In this document: positions 25,069 to 34,562 of the stretch, piece after piece
How positions within the stretch are numbered: the stretch's first letter is position 1
How the letters are laid out: the number at the start of each line of letters is the position of its first letter
DNA from: Arthrobacter sp. SDTb3-6
GTDB taxonomy: Bacteria; Actinomycetota; Actinomycetes; Actinomycetales; Micrococcaceae
Length of the DNA stretch: 64,000 nucleotides
Direction of reading: 5' to 3'
Assembly (NCBI RefSeq): GCF_013376095.1
Contig: NZ_JAAMFN010000013.1
Coordinates: 1 to 64,000 of the forward strand
Program-made: the position numbers and the translations under genes
The notes under the pieces: generated by a model
The model's input: only the letters and a program-made list of their open reading frames with translations
Databases searched by the model: none
What the model was told of the DNA's origin: nothing

Positions 25069-25874
25069 GCGAATCCCCCATGAACACCCAACGCAGCGCG
25101 CTGCTGGAGTCCCTGGCCCGGGAACTGCTCACGGCCACCGAAACCCTTGTCCCCGTCGCCCCCCTGCGGGACCGGGTGGCGGACATGGACCTGCAGGACG
25201 CCTACACCATCCAGTCCCTGCAGCTGGAGCACCACCTAGCTGCCGGGCGGGTGCTGGCCGGACGGAAAGTCGGCCTGACATCCGTGGCCATGCAGCAACA
25301 ACTCGGCGTGGACTCCCCGGACTTCGGCTACTTCTTCACCGACATGGTCCACCACGACGGCGCCCGGATTCCTGCCACGGCCTTCCTCTCCCCCAAGGTC
25401 GAACCGGAATTCGGCTTCGTCCTCAAGGACACCCTGCACGGGCCCGGCATCACCGTCGAACAGGCGACCGCGGCGATCGGGGCCGTCTACCCGGCCATCG
25501 AGATCATCGATTCACGCATCAGCGACTGGGACATCACCCTCGTGGACACCGTGGCGGACAACGCCTCGTGCGGCGCGATCGCCGTCGGCACCGAGCCCCT
25601 GGACATTGACCCCGCCCACCTCGGCGGCATCGGATGCGCCCTGGTCATCGACGGGCACACCCTGGGCCGCGGCACCGGTGCAGACGTGATGGACAACCCC
25701 GTCGCCCCGCTGGCCTGGCTGGCCAACGTCCTGGGCGAACAGGGCGTTGCCCTGGAAGCCGGGCAGCTGATCCTCCCGGGCTCCTTCACCCAGGCCGAAC
25801 CCGTCACCGCAGGCAGCAGCGCCACCGCCGACTTCGGCCCGCTGGGCTCCCTGACCATCCACTTCACGCACTAA
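25065..25874 (+). CDS. mhpD: 2-keto-4-pentenoate hydratase
   Basis: A 269-residue hydratase of the fumarylacetoacetase-like fold that adds water to 2-hydroxypenta-2,4-dienoate, giving 4-hydroxy-2-oxovalerate. Family landmarks are [18 protein letters not shown] (metal-binding glutamates), the segment [11 protein letters not shown] and the C-terminal PLGSLTIHF. It overlaps mhpB by 4 bases. A second in-frame ATG six codons in (MNTQRS) could also serve as start. Confidence 0.92.
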   Translation: MSESPMNTQRSALLESLARELLTATETLVPVAPLRDRVADMDLQDAYTIQSLQLEHHLAAGRVLAGRKVGLTSVAMQQQLGVDSPDFGYFFTDMVHHDGARIPATAFLSPKVEPEFGFVLKDTLHGPGITVEQATAAIGAVYPAIEIIDSRISDWDITLVDTVADNASCGAIAVGTEPLDIDPAHLGGIGCALVIDGHTLGRGTGADVMDNPVAPLAWLANVLGEQGVALEAGQLILPGSFTQAEPVTAGSSATADFGPLGSLTIHFTH

Positions 25875-25884
25875 GGACACCACC

Positions 25885-26835
25885 ATGGCAAAGAAAACAG
25901 CCGCAATCGTCGGCTCGGGCAACATCGGCACCGACCTGATGTTCAAGATCATGCGCCGCAGCACCAACGTCGAGGTGAAGTACATGATCGGCGTCGACCC
26001 CGCCTCCGACGGCCTGGCCCGCGCCGCAAGGCTGGGCATCACGACCTCCGCCGAAGGCGTTGACTGGCTCCTGGCCCAGGACGAACTGCCCGACTTCGTC
26101 TTTGAATGCACCTCCGCGAAGGCCCATGAGGCCAACGCTCCCCGGTACAAGGCCGCCGGCATCCACGCGATCGACCTGACCCCGGCCGCCGTGGGCCCTT
26201 ACCTGTGCCCCGTGGTCAACCTGGACTCCCTCCAGGACGTGCTGAACGTAAACATGATCACCTGCGCCGGGCAGGCCACCACACCCATCGTGGCCGCGGT
26301 GTCCTCCGTGGTCCCGGTCGAGTACGCCGAAATCGTCGCCTCCATCGCCTCCAAGTCCGCCGGGCCCGGCACCCGGGCGAACGTCGACGAATTCACCGAA
26401 ACCACCTCGAAGGCGCTGGAAGTGGTCGGCGGGGCCAAACGCGGCAAGGCCATCATCATCATCAACCCGGTGGAACCGCCCATGATCATGCGCAACACCG
26501 TCTACTGCGCCATCCCCGCCGCAGCCGCCGAACCCGGTGGACTCCAGGACAAAATCCGTGCAGCGATCGATGCCGCCGTGGCCGACATCCAGGCCTACGT
26601 CCCGGGCTACGCCCTGCGCGTGGAACCCCAATTCGACACCGCCCGAGAGGACTGGAACGGCAACGGCCGCGTCGGCATCTGGATCCAGGTCCGCGGCGCC
26701 GCCGACTACCTCCCCGAATACGCCGGCAACCTCGACATCATCACCGCAGCCGCCACCCGCACCGCAGACCTTCTCGCCGAACGCATGAACACCACCGCCG
26801 CCAACACCGCCAGAACCGCAGGAGCCCACGCATGA
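25885..26835 (+). CDS. mhpF: Acetaldehyde dehydrogenase (acylating)
   Basis: A 316-residue enzyme that turns acetaldehyde, CoA and NAD into acetyl-CoA. The N-terminal NAD motif is [14 protein letters not shown], the catalytic cysteine lies in [11 protein letters not shown] (about residue 131), and [13 protein letters not shown] follows near residue 200. It forms a channelling complex with the aldolase MhpE, whose gene overlaps it by 4 bases (ATGA). The order F then E, directly adjacent, is standard for this complex. Confidence 0.94.
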   Translation: MAKKTAAIVGSGNIGTDLMFKIMRRSTNVEVKYMIGVDPASDGLARAARLGITTSAEGVDWLLAQDELPDFVFECTSAKAHEANAPRYKAAGIHAIDLTPAAVGPYLCPVVNLDSLQDVLNVNMITCAGQATTPIVAAVSSVVPVEYAEIVASIASKSAGPGTRANVDEFTETTSKALEVVGGAKRGKAIIIINPVEPPMIMRNTVYCAIPAAAAEPGGLQDKIRAAIDAAVADIQAYVPGYALRVEPQFDTAREDWNGNGRVGIWIQVRGAADYLPEYAGNLDIITAAATRTADLLAERMNTTAANTARTAGAHA

Positions 26836-27866
26836 ACACCCCTAACGCCACAGCGCCGGACTACAGCGTCCGGCTCACCGACACCACCCTGCGCGACGGC
26901 TCCCACGCCATGAGCCACCAATTCACCCCCACCCACGTCCGCTCCGTCGTCCGCGCCCTCGACGACGCCCGCGTGGAAGTCATCGAAGTCACCCACGGCG
27001 ACGGCCTCGGCGGTTCCTCCTTCAACTACGGCTTCTCCCTCACCCCGGAACTGGACCTGGTCCGGGCCGCCGTCGATGAGGCGAAGAACGCGAAAATCGC
27101 CGTGCTCATGCTCCCGGGCCTGGGCACCATCCACGACCTCAACCAGGCCCGTGACGCCGGCGCCTCCGTGGCCCGCATCGCCACCCACTGCACCGAGGCC
27201 GACGTCTCCATCCAGCACTTCGCCCACGCCCGCAAGCTCGGCATGGAAACCGTCGGCTTCCTCATGCTCGCCCACCGCACCAGCCCCGAGAACCTGGCGA
27301 AGCAGGCCCGCATCATGGCCGACGCCGGCTGCCAATGCATCTACGTCGTCGACTCCGCCGGCGCCCTCATCCTCGAAGACGTCTCCGACCGCGTCGCCGC
27401 CCTCGTTACCGAGCTCGGCACCGACGCCCAGGTCGGCTTCCACGGCCACCAAAACCTCAGCTTCGGCGTCGCCAACTCCGTCTACGCCGCACGCGCCGGC
27501 GCGAAGCAAATCGACGGCACCCTCCTCGCCCTCGGCGCCGGGGCCGGGAACTCCCCCACCGAAGTCCTCGCCGCCACCTTCAACCGCCTGGGCATCCATA
27601 CCGGCACCGACGTCCAAGGCCTCATGGCCGCCGCCGAAGACGTCGTCAAACCCTTCATCACCCGCATGCCCATCATGGACCGCGCTTCCATCATGCAAGG
27701 CTACGCAGGCGTCTACTCCTCCTTCCTCCTCCACGCCGAACGCGCCGCCCAACGCTACAACGTGCCCGCCTGGCAAATCCTGGAAGAAATCGGCAAAGCC
27801 GGCTACGTCGGCGGCCAGGAAGACATGATCATCGACGTCGCCGTCCAACTCGCCACCACCAGCTAA
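26832..27866 (+). CDS. mhpE: 4-hydroxy-2-oxovalerate aldolase
   Basis: A 344-residue TIM-barrel aldolase of the HMGL-like family that splits 4-hydroxy-2-oxovalerate into pyruvate and acetaldehyde. The start of the barrel [14 protein letters not shown] carries the catalytic arginine and a metal-binding aspartate; [13 protein letters not shown] carries metal-binding histidines. The acetaldehyde is passed to MhpF. It is the last gene of the operon and is followed by a strong hairpin. Confidence 0.94.
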   Translation: MNTPNATAPDYSVRLTDTTLRDGSHAMSHQFTPTHVRSVVRALDDARVEVIEVTHGDGLGGSSFNYGFSLTPELDLVRAAVDEAKNAKIAVLMLPGLGTIHDLNQARDAGASVARIATHCTEADVSIQHFAHARKLGMETVGFLMLAHRTSPENLAKQARIMADAGCQCIYVVDSAGALILEDVSDRVAALVTELGTDAQVGFHGHQNLSFGVANSVYAARAGAKQIDGTLLALGAGAGNSPTEVLAATFNRLGIHTGTDVQGLMAAAEDVVKPFITRMPIMDRASIMQGYAGVYSSFLLHAERAAQRYNVPAWQILEEIGKAGYVGGQEDMIIDVAVQLATTS

Positions 27867-27880
27867 GACGCCAAACCACA

Positions 27881-27928
27881 CCACGGGCCCGCCCGGCACC
27901 CACCACAGGACGCCGGACGGGCCCGTGG
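27881..27928 (+). terminator. Terminator of the mhp operon
   Basis: CCACGGGCCCGCCCGGC at 27881-27897 pairs with GCCGGACGGGCCCGTGG at 27912-27928 (17-bp arms, one mismatch, 14-base loop). It begins 15 bases after the mhpE stop. No long T-run follows, as is common in high-G+C terminators. Confidence 0.75.
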
Positions 27929-28001
27929 CATTCCCCAAACAATCCCCGCCACCAAAGACCGGGCAAACTTTCATGCGCCGTGGCTGAACGAAACGGCGGG
28001 G

Positions 28002-28739
28002 CTAAGGGAGCGGGGCCTGGGTCCGGGCCTCATCAAGGTAGGAATAGGCCGTGACCCGCGAGATGTCCAGGCGCGCCGCGATCCGCTCGATGCCCTTGCG
28101 CATCTGCAGCACGCCTTGTTGGTCCAGCTTGGTGAGCACGGCAATGCGGTCATCCCGGCTCATCTGGTCCACAGGCTTGCCAATCTCGCCGATCGCCTCG
28201 GCGATCATCACATCCATCACGGAGACCAGGTCGCGTCCAAAGTATTCCTCCGGCTGCTCCTGCGTGCTGGTTGATTCGTGTGGCAGGAGCCCGTCAAGAA
28301 GGGCCCTGGCCTGCTGTATGGCGCTGACGTCGACGTTCATGCACAGGGCAGCGATGATCCGGCCGGCCGAGTTGCGGAAGTACACGGACGAACAGCGCAG
28401 CTGGCGTCCGTCGCTGGTGATGCCGCGGTATCCGAACGCGTTGTGGTCCGCTGCCTGGTTGTGGATCACGCCCACCCCAAAGCTCGTGGACGGGCCGCCA
28501 ATTTCGCGGCCCGTGACATGGCCGTTTTCAATCGCCGCGATGGTGTGGCTGAGATCCGGTTCCGGTGCGGAGAGATCGTGCAAGACCACCTCGCAGCCCG
28601 GCCCCACGGCAGCGGCCATGGCGTGCATGACGGGGCGGAACGCGAGAAGGATCTCCTTCACCGACTCATAGGTCCCCATGTGCGCCAGGTGGTCCACAAC
28701 AGGCGGGGCACCACTCATCATCGTCACGTCCTCACTCAT
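28002..28739 (-). CDS. YheO/DauR-type transcriptional regulator
   Basis: A 245-residue protein with an N-terminal YheO-like PAS domain (about residues 25-140; CEVVLHDLSAPE, SSVYFRNSAGRIIAALCMNVD) and a C-terminal helix-turn-helix of the HTH_22 type (GVLQMRKGIERIAARLDISRVTAYSYLDE). DauR of Pseudomonas, in the same family, represses D-arginine utilisation. It is divergent from the transporter-led operon at 28881, and two direct repeats in between look like its operator. Given that operon's predicted pathway, an amino-sugar acid or 2-keto-3-deoxy acid is the likely effector; this is inference. Confidence 0.85.
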   Translation of the reverse strand: MSEDVTMMSGAPPVVDHLAHMGTYESVKEILLAFRPVMHAMAAAVGPGCEVVLHDLSAPEPDLSHTIAAIENGHVTGREIGGPSTSFGVGVIHNQAADHNAFGYRGITSDGRQLRCSSVYFRNSAGRIIAALCMNVDVSAIQQARALLDGLLPHESTSTQEQPEEYFGRDLVSVMDVMIAEAIGEIGKPVDQMSRDDRIAVLTKLDQQGVLQMRKGIERIAARLDISRVTAYSYLDEARTQAPLP

Positions 28740-28767
28740 AAGACAGTCCTATACGTCCGATACGCTA

Positions 28768-28799
28768 TAGACAAATTGTAAAAGCCGTAGACAAAATGT
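28768..28799 (+). promoter_or_regulatory. Tandem direct repeat operator
   Basis: TAGACAAATTGT (28768-28779) and TAGACAAAATGT (28788-28799) are direct repeats 20 bases apart, i.e. two helical turns, in the divergent gap between the YheO-type regulator and the MHS transporter. The spacing suits cooperative binding on one face of the DNA. Confidence 0.55.
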
Positions 28800-28880
28800 T
28801 CAAGTGAGTGCTAACTTGGACGAAGTCGCGGGACTCCCGGCGGCACGGACATGTTTTTCGCGGCGGGCAAGGAGGCTCCC

Positions 28881-30215
28881 ATGACAGGAACAAGGCAGGC
28901 GCAGCCAACAGCGTGGAGATCGGGGATTTCGGCGCAGCAGCGCCGCACCATAGCGGGCGGTGCAGTCGGCACCCTGATGGAATATTTCGACTATTACCTT
29001 TACGGGCTGGCGTCGGCCACCGTGTTCCCCACGGTGTTCTTCCCCAACGACAACGCAGTCGTCGGTACGCTGGCTTCCTTTGCCAGCTTTGCCTTTGGAT
29101 TCCTCCTGCGACCGGTCGGGGGCCTCATCTTTGGCCACATCGGGGACCGCATGGGGAGGAAAGTGACGCTGATGATCACGGTCATCGGCATGGGCATCTC
29201 CACGGCAGCCATCGGCCTCATTCCGTCGGCGCACTCGATCGGGATCGCGGCGCCGGTCCTGCTTCTCCTCTTCCGCATGTGCCAGGGCCTTTTCGTGGGC
29301 GGGGAAATGGGCGGCGCGGCGACACTTGTCGTCGAGCATGCACCCGCCGGCCGGCGTGGACTTTTCGGGGCGCTGCTGATCAGTGGAGCAGGAATCGCGA
29401 ACGTAGCCTCGGCCGGGCTGATGGTGGCGGTGGGAGCGGGCTCGCACTCGTTTTTCATCACCTGGGGCTGGCGGATCCCGTTCGTCTTTGCCCTGGTGCT
29501 GGCGATCATTGCCATCGTGTTGCGCTCCAAGTTGGATGAGTCCGACGAATTCAAGGAACTCGCCGCAGCCCGGGCCATGAAGCCTGAAACGCGCAGGTCC
29601 CCGCTCAAGGAGGTCTTCCGCCACCCGAAGAATGCGATCCTGGGCATTCTCATCGGCCTGCCCCAGAGCATTGCCGGGTACATCATCCTTACGTTCGGGC
29701 TTGCCTACATGGTGTCCAAGGGAACCCACGCCCAGGTGGGGTTCATGGGGACGATGATTGTGGGTGTCCTGCAGATTTTCGCGGCACCGCTGTGGGGAAG
29801 CCTGTCGGACAAGATCGGGCGCCGCAAGACCTACATCGGCGGCTGCGTCGGTTTTGCCCTGCTCATTTATCCGGCCTTCCTGCTCTACGGCACCGAAACG
29901 GCCGTGCTCATCTGGCTGGGCATGATCATCGGCTTCGTCATCCCGGGCGTGGCCATGCAAGGCACCCTCCAAACGATGCTCGTTGAGATGTTCGACGTCG
30001 AAGCCCGCACCACGGGGGTCAACATCGGCTACCAGATCTCCAACACGATCGGCGGCGGCTTCGCACCCCTGATCGCGACGGCCCTCGCCGCAGCATTTGG
30101 CAGCGTGTGGCCGGTCATCATCTATGCCGCCCTGATCTGCCTCATCGGCATCATTGCCACCGCCTACGCTTCGTTCCGGCCCGATGTCGAGAACGCCGGC
30201 CGGCTGCACGCCTGA
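28881..30215 (+). CDS. MHS-family transporter, probable sugar-acid importer
   Basis: A 444-residue major-facilitator protein with twelve spans. It has EYFDYYLYGLASA in the first span, GHIGDRMGRKVTL in loop 2-3, RMCQGLFVGGEMGGAA in span 4 and DKIGRRK in the central loop, all typical of the metabolite:H+ symporter family. The start ATG (MTGTRQ) follows AAGGAGG at 28869-28875. It leads the operon for deacylation, deamination and 2-keto-3-deoxy-acid breakdown, so it probably imports the acylated amino-sugar acid or D-amino acid on which they act. Confidence 0.87.
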   Translation: MTGTRQAQPTAWRSGISAQQRRTIAGGAVGTLMEYFDYYLYGLASATVFPTVFFPNDNAVVGTLASFASFAFGFLLRPVGGLIFGHIGDRMGRKVTLMITVIGMGISTAAIGLIPSAHSIGIAAPVLLLLFRMCQGLFVGGEMGGAATLVVEHAPAGRRGLFGALLISGAGIANVASAGLMVAVGAGSHSFFITWGWRIPFVFALVLAIIAIVLRSKLDESDEFKELAAARAMKPETRRSPLKEVFRHPKNAILGILIGLPQSIAGYIILTFGLAYMVSKGTHAQVGFMGTMIVGVLQIFAAPLWGSLSDKIGRRKTYIGGCVGFALLIYPAFLLYGTETAVLIWLGMIIGFVIPGVAMQGTLQTMLVEMFDVEARTTGVNIGYQISNTIGGGFAPLIATALAAAFGSVWPVIIYAALICLIGIIATAYASFRPDVENAGRLHA

Positions 30216-30218
30216 CCC

Positions 30219-30236
30219 GCGCCCGGGCCCGGGCGC
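30219..30236. repeat. 18-bp GC palindrome after the transporter gene
   Basis: GCGCCCGGGCCCGGGCGC is a perfect palindrome 3 bases after the MHS stop and 47 bases before the RidA start. It may be a processing or attenuation hairpin that lowers expression of the downstream genes relative to the transporter. Confidence 0.35.
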
Positions 30237-30283
30237 CCTGCACCGGTACATTGAAAAACACCAAGAGACCAAAGGTACGATTC

Positions 30284-30676
30284 ATGAATTCAACAGCCAA
30301 GACCGCCTTCCAGACCAACAACGCCCCGCAGCCGGCGGGACCCTACAGCCAGGGCATTGCGGCGAACGGCTTCTTCTACACGGCAGGCTTTGGCCCGCAG
30401 GACCCCGCCACCGGCGCCGTCCCCACGTCCGTGGCCGAGCAGACGCGCCAGGTGCTGCGCAACGTCCAGATGATCCTCAAGGAGCGCGGCCTGACCATGG
30501 ACGACTGTGTCAAGACCACCGTGCACCTTGCGGACCTGGCCGACTTCGCCGAATTCAACGAAGCGTACAAGGAATTCTTCTCCGAACCCTATCCCGTGCG
30601 CACCACGGTCGGGTCGCAGCTGGCGGACATCCTCGTTGAGATCGACGTCGTCGCCGCCCTGCCGGAAGGCAAGTAG
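30284..30676 (+). CDS. RidA-family enamine/imine deaminase
   Basis: A 130-residue YjgF/YER057c/RidA protein with the N-terminal APQPAGPYSQGI segment, the conserved arginine in PVRTTVGSQL and a C-terminal glutamate region VEIDVVAAL. RidA proteins hydrolyse the enamine/imine products of PLP dehydratases to 2-keto acids and ammonia. It sits directly ahead of a PLP enzyme of the dehydratase type, which makes a dedicated role in that step likely. Confidence 0.9.
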   Translation: MNSTAKTAFQTNNAPQPAGPYSQGIAANGFFYTAGFGPQDPATGAVPTSVAEQTRQVLRNVQMILKERGLTMDDCVKTTVHLADLADFAEFNEAYKEFFSEPYPVRTTVGSQLADILVEIDVVAALPEGK

Positions 30677-30693
30677 GGGCCGGGGCGGACACC

Positions 30694-31983
30694 ATGGAAC
30701 ACAAGCTGCTGCTCGGGGAGCTGGGGAATGCGCGCCTTTCCCCGCGCGAGAAGGGCCTTCCGGTGCGCGCAGCCGGCATGACCGTGCGGGACTTTCTGGC
30801 GACAGGGCCCAGGCTCCCGGAGTTCTGGACGCCCATTGTCGCCCTGGACCAGGAAGCCATGCAGGCCAACGTGGACCTGATGGCGCGGTGGTGCTCCGCC
30901 CGCGGGCTCAAGCTGATGCCGCACGGCAAGACCACCATGGCCCCGCAGCTGTGGCAGCACCAGCTCGACGCGGGAAGCATCGGCATCACCCTGGCCACCA
31001 TGGGCCAGGTCCGCACCGCGCGCACCTTCGGGCTGAGCTCCATCATGCTCGCCAACGCCGCCGTCGACGACCGGTCCCTGCGCTACCTCGCCGGTGAGCT
31101 TGTCGATCCGCAGTTGCGCTTCCTGTGCTGGGTGGACTCCGTTGCAACGGTGGAGGCGATGGAACGGACGCTCCGCGACGCCGGCACGCCCCGGCCGGTG
31201 GACGTCTGCGTCGAACTTGGCGCGGCTGGCGGACGCACCGGTGCCCGCACCGTCGGCGAGGCCGTCGAGGTGGCACGGCGTGTTGCCGCCTCCGACGTCG
31301 TCCGCCTGGCCGGCGTCGCTGGCTACGAGGGCTCCCTCGGGCACGACCGGTCGGAGGAAACACTGGCGGCCGTGCGCAGCTACCTCCACCGGCAGGTCGA
31401 ACTGCACCGGGACCTGGCCGGGCTTTACGACGACGGCGACATTTATGTCACGGCGGGCGGCAGCGCCTATTTCGACGTCGTCGCCGACGTTTACGGCGCC
31501 GCCATGGCGGCGGGCGGGCGAACCTTATGGACGCTGCGCAGCGGCGCCTATATCACCCACGACGACGGCTTCTACCGCCGGATCTCCCCCCTCGACGAAG
31601 GAGGTCCGGAGGGCCGGCAGGCCCCGGAGCGGTTCCGCTCCGCCCTCCGCGGAATCGCCCGCGTGGTCTCGCACCCGGAACAGGGACTGGCCCTCCTCGA
31701 CGGGGGCAAACGCGATTTTCCCTTCGACGAGGGCCTGCCCATCCCCCGCCTACTTGCCCCGGACCTCCACGGCCCGTGGACGACGTTGCCGGGCGCCTCC
31801 GTTCCGGCCATGAACGACCAACACAGTTACCTCCGGCTCACCGGCCGGGATGCGCCCGTGGGCGCGGTCGTCTCACTGGGGCTCTCGCACCCGTGCACGA
31901 CCTTCGACAAATGGCGCTACCTGCCGGTCACGGCCTCCCCATCCAGCGACCTCGTGGTCGGACTGGTCCGGACCTTCTTCTAG
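30694..31983 (+). CDS. PLP enzyme of D-threonine aldolase/D-serine dehydratase fold; candidate D-glucosaminate dehydratase
   Basis: A 429-residue fold-type III PLP enzyme. The N-terminal alanine-racemase barrel carries the cofactor lysine Lys79 in LMPHGKTTMAP, and the C-terminal beta domain has the metal-binding pair in NDQHSYLRL and SHPCTTFDKW. This is the architecture of D-threonine aldolase and eukaryotic-type D-serine dehydratase; D-glucosaminate dehydratase of Pseudomonas fluorescens is, to my knowledge, in the same family. In this operon it stands between an N-deacylase and KDG kinase/KDPG aldolase, and deamination of D-glucosaminate yields exactly the KDG those two would use. D-threonine or another D-amino acid remains possible. 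Confidence 0.78.
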   Translation: MEHKLLLGELGNARLSPREKGLPVRAAGMTVRDFLATGPRLPEFWTPIVALDQEAMQANVDLMARWCSARGLKLMPHGKTTMAPQLWQHQLDAGSIGITLATMGQVRTARTFGLSSIMLANAAVDDRSLRYLAGELVDPQLRFLCWVDSVATVEAMERTLRDAGTPRPVDVCVELGAAGGRTGARTVGEAVEVARRVAASDVVRLAGVAGYEGSLGHDRSEETLAAVRSYLHRQVELHRDLAGLYDDGDIYVTAGGSAYFDVVADVYGAAMAAGGRTLWTLRSGAYITHDDGFYRRISPLDEGGPEGRQAPERFRSALRGIARVVSHPEQGLALLDGGKRDFPFDEGLPIPRLLAPDLHGPWTTLPGASVPAMNDQHSYLRLTGRDAPVGAVVSLGLSHPCTTFDKWRYLPVTASPSSDLVVGLVRTFF

Positions 31984-32015
31984 CCAACACCATGAAACAT
32001 TCCTGAAAGGACCCC

Positions 32016-33587
32016 ATGATGCGCCTGGTGATGCGCGGTGGAACCGTCGTCAACAACGACGGCCTACGAAAAGCCGACGTGGCAATCGAAGGTGACACCA
32101 TCACGGGGGTCGGTGCCATCCCCGCACGACCGGACGACCGGACCATCGACTGCCGCGGACGCTTCGTGCTGCCCGGATTCATCGACACCCATTCGCACGC
32201 CGACGGCCGTGCAGAGGATGAAGACGTGCAGCGGGCGCTGCTTAGGCAGGGCGTGACGACGGTCATCACCGGCCAGGACGGTGTTTCCTACGCGCCCGGC
32301 AACGGAAAATACGCGAGCAGCTACTTTGCCGCGATCAACGGCACCCACCTGCATTATGCCGGTGGCGGCGTCGCCGCGTACCTTGCCGCGGTGGGGGGAC
32401 GGTCCCGGTTGAACTTCGCCTACCTTGTCCCCGCCGGAACCATCCGCCAGGAAGTATGCGGTCGCTCCAGCGCCGCTGCCGACGCGTCGCAGCTTGCGCG
32501 CATGGAGTCGCTGGTCGAACAGGGCCTGCGCGAGGGCGCCGTCGGGTTGTCCACCGGGCTGGACTATGTGCCCGGCATTTTTGCCGGCACCGGCGAAATT
32601 GCGGCCTTGTGCAGGCCGGTCGCGCGCGCCGGCGGCATCTACGTCACACACATGCGCGGCGGCTACGAGGCAAATTCCGCTGCCGGGGTCTTGGAGATTG
32701 GCCGGATTGCCGCGGCCTCGGGCACCCGCATCCACATCTCGCACTTCCACGCCCAGGCACACATCATCGACGAACAGCTGCGCCTCCTCCGGGACAGGGG
32801 TGTTGACACGACCTTTGACGCGTATCCATATACGCGCGGCTGCACCCTGCTGGCCATGCCCTTGCTGCCCCCCGGGCTCTCCGTCCTGCCGCCGGACACG
32901 GTCCTGGCCACCATCACAGACCCGGCCGAACGTGCCCGCCTGCGCCGGGACTGGTTTCCCACAATCGAGCGCAACGCCAGCCTCGGGCCCGAATGGCCCT
33001 CGATGATCACCCTGGCCCACATCGCCGCACCCGAATTTGCCTGGGCCCACGGACTGAGCCTCGAAGCCGCCGCGGCCCGGGCCGGCACCGACCCGATCGA
33101 CTTCACCCTGGATGTGCTCGCCGCCTCCCGCCTGGAGGTCAACGCGGTCATGGCCGTGCGGCACCAGCGGCCCGTCGCCGAACTGGCCGCCATCTTCTCA
33201 CAAAAAGGCCACATGGGCGGCTCCGACGGCATTTTCATCGGCGCACATCCGCACCCGCGCGCCCGCGGGACCTTCGCCCGGTACCTGCGGCAGTACGTGC
33301 GTGAAACGGCAACCTGGTCCTGGCCGCAGGCCGTCCACCACCTCTCAACCGCCCCGGCGGCCCGCTTCGGCCTGGGCCGGCGCGGCACGGTGGCTGCCGG
33401 CTGGATCGCCGACCTTGCCGTCGTCGACCCCGACACGGTGGCCGACACCGCCACATACGAACGCCCCCTGGGTGAAGCAACAGGGATCGCCGACGTGCTG
33501 GTGGCCGGCAGGCCGGTACTCGCCGAAGGCGCGCTCGCAGCGGCCCGGCCCGGATTGGGCCTCAGACACGAAAACAGCAAAAGCTAA
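32016..33587 (+). CDS. D-aminoacylase family N-deacylase; candidate N-acetyl-D-glucosaminate deacetylase
   Basis: A 523-residue amidohydrolase-superfamily protein. It has the metal motif GFIDTHSHAD near residue 60, further ligands in YVTHMRGGYE (about 210) and HISHFHAQAH (about 245), and GSDGIFIGAHPH near residue 405. AAAGGACCCC precedes the ATG. Members remove acyl groups from N-acyl-D-amino acids. Between a PLP dehydratase and the KDG kinase, the fitting substrate is N-acetyl-D-glucosaminate, the lytic-oxidation product of chitin or GlcNAc. That substrate is inferred from the operon; the family is clear. Confidence 0.8.
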   Translation: MMRLVMRGGTVVNNDGLRKADVAIEGDTITGVGAIPARPDDRTIDCRGRFVLPGFIDTHSHADGRAEDEDVQRALLRQGVTTVITGQDGVSYAPGNGKYASSYFAAINGTHLHYAGGGVAAYLAAVGGRSRLNFAYLVPAGTIRQEVCGRSSAAADASQLARMESLVEQGLREGAVGLSTGLDYVPGIFAGTGEIAALCRPVARAGGIYVTHMRGGYEANSAAGVLEIGRIAAASGTRIHISHFHAQAHIIDEQLRLLRDRGVDTTFDAYPYTRGCTLLAMPLLPPGLSVLPPDTVLATITDPAERARLRRDWFPTIERNASLGPEWPSMITLAHIAAPEFAWAHGLSLEAAAARAGTDPIDFTLDVLAASRLEVNAVMAVRHQRPVAELAAIFSQKGHMGGSDGIFIGAHPHPRARGTFARYLRQYVRETATWSWPQAVHHLSTAPAARFGLGRRGTVAAGWIADLAVVDPDTVADTATYERPLGEATGIADVLVAGRPVLAEGALAAARPGLGLRHENSKS

Positions 33588-33595
33588 GGATCCCC

Positions 33596-34546
33596 GTGCC
33601 CCACACCATCAATCCAGCGGCCGCGGCGCCGCAGCTGATCACCATCGGCGAGACCATGATGATGCTCACGCCCGAAAATGCCGGGCCGCTGCGCACGGCC
33701 CGGCAGCTTTCCCTCCACCCGGGCGGGGCGGAATCAAATGTGGCCAGCCATGCCGCCCGCCTGGGCGTTCGGGCCGCGTGGGTCAGCGTGCTGGGCGACG
33801 ACGTGCTCGGCCAGCGCATCCTCCACGACATCGCGGGCCACGGCGTGGACACCCGCTGGGTCACCTGTGACCCGGCGGCACCGACGGGGGTGTACTTCAA
33901 GGACCCGGGCCAGGGCGTGCTGTACTACCGCCGGGGATCGGCCGCAGCCGGCATGGGCCCGGCCACCGTGGCGTCCGTTCCCCTCGAAGACGCCGCCATC
34001 GTCCACCTCTCCGGAATTACGCCGGCGCTCTCGGCAAACTGCGCCGCGCTGGTCGGGTCCGTGGCCACACGTGTTGCCGCCAGCGCCGCAGCACTGAGTT
34101 TCGACGTCAACCACCGTCCGCCCCTGTGGCCCGACGGCGTCGCGGCACCGGCACTGCACGCCCTCGCCAATCGCGCCGACATCACCTTTGTCGGCCTGGA
34201 TGAAGCGGGTGCGCTCTGGGGCTGCACCACGCCGGAAGAAGTACGCACGCTGCTGCCGGGCCCCGGACGGCTCATCGTCAAGGACGGCGACGTCGGCGCG
34301 ACCGAATTCGGCGCGGGACCAGCCGTGTTCGAACCGGCAATCCCCACCAACGTGGTCGAGGCGGTCGGCGCGGGCGACGCCTTCGCCGCCGGCTACCTCG
34401 CCGCAGCCATTCAGGGTGGCGGCACGCGGGAGCGCCTGCGGGCGGGCCACGCACGGGCACACCTGGTCCTGCTCTCCACCAGCGATTTTGTCGCCACCCC
34501 CACCGACCCGGATCCGCGCGCCGTGGACGCGGCCACCACCGTCTGA
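33596..34546 (+). CDS. 2-keto-3-deoxygluconate kinase (PfkB family)
   Basis: A 316-residue ribokinase/PfkB sugar kinase with the N-terminal GETMMMLTP and GGAESNVASHAARLG (substrate-binding) segments and the ATP/anion-hole motif EAVGAGDAFAAGYLAA containing the catalytic aspartate. The start is a GTG 8 bases after the deacylase stop. The early GE(T/M)M segment and GAESNVA are typical of KdgK. It is followed directly by an eda-type aldolase, the standard pair for KDG to KDPG to pyruvate and glyceraldehyde-3-phosphate. Confidence 0.85.
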   Translation: MPHTINPAAAAPQLITIGETMMMLTPENAGPLRTARQLSLHPGGAESNVASHAARLGVRAAWVSVLGDDVLGQRILHDIAGHGVDTRWVTCDPAAPTGVYFKDPGQGVLYYRRGSAAAGMGPATVASVPLEDAAIVHLSGITPALSANCAALVGSVATRVAASAAALSFDVNHRPPLWPDGVAAPALHALANRADITFVGLDEAGALWGCTTPEEVRTLLPGPGRLIVKDGDVGATEFGAGPAVFEPAIPTNVVEAVGAGDAFAAGYLAAAIQGGGTRERLRAGHARAHLVLLSTSDFVATPTDPDPRAVDAATTV

Positions 34547-34562
34547 AAGGACCGAAAAGACA

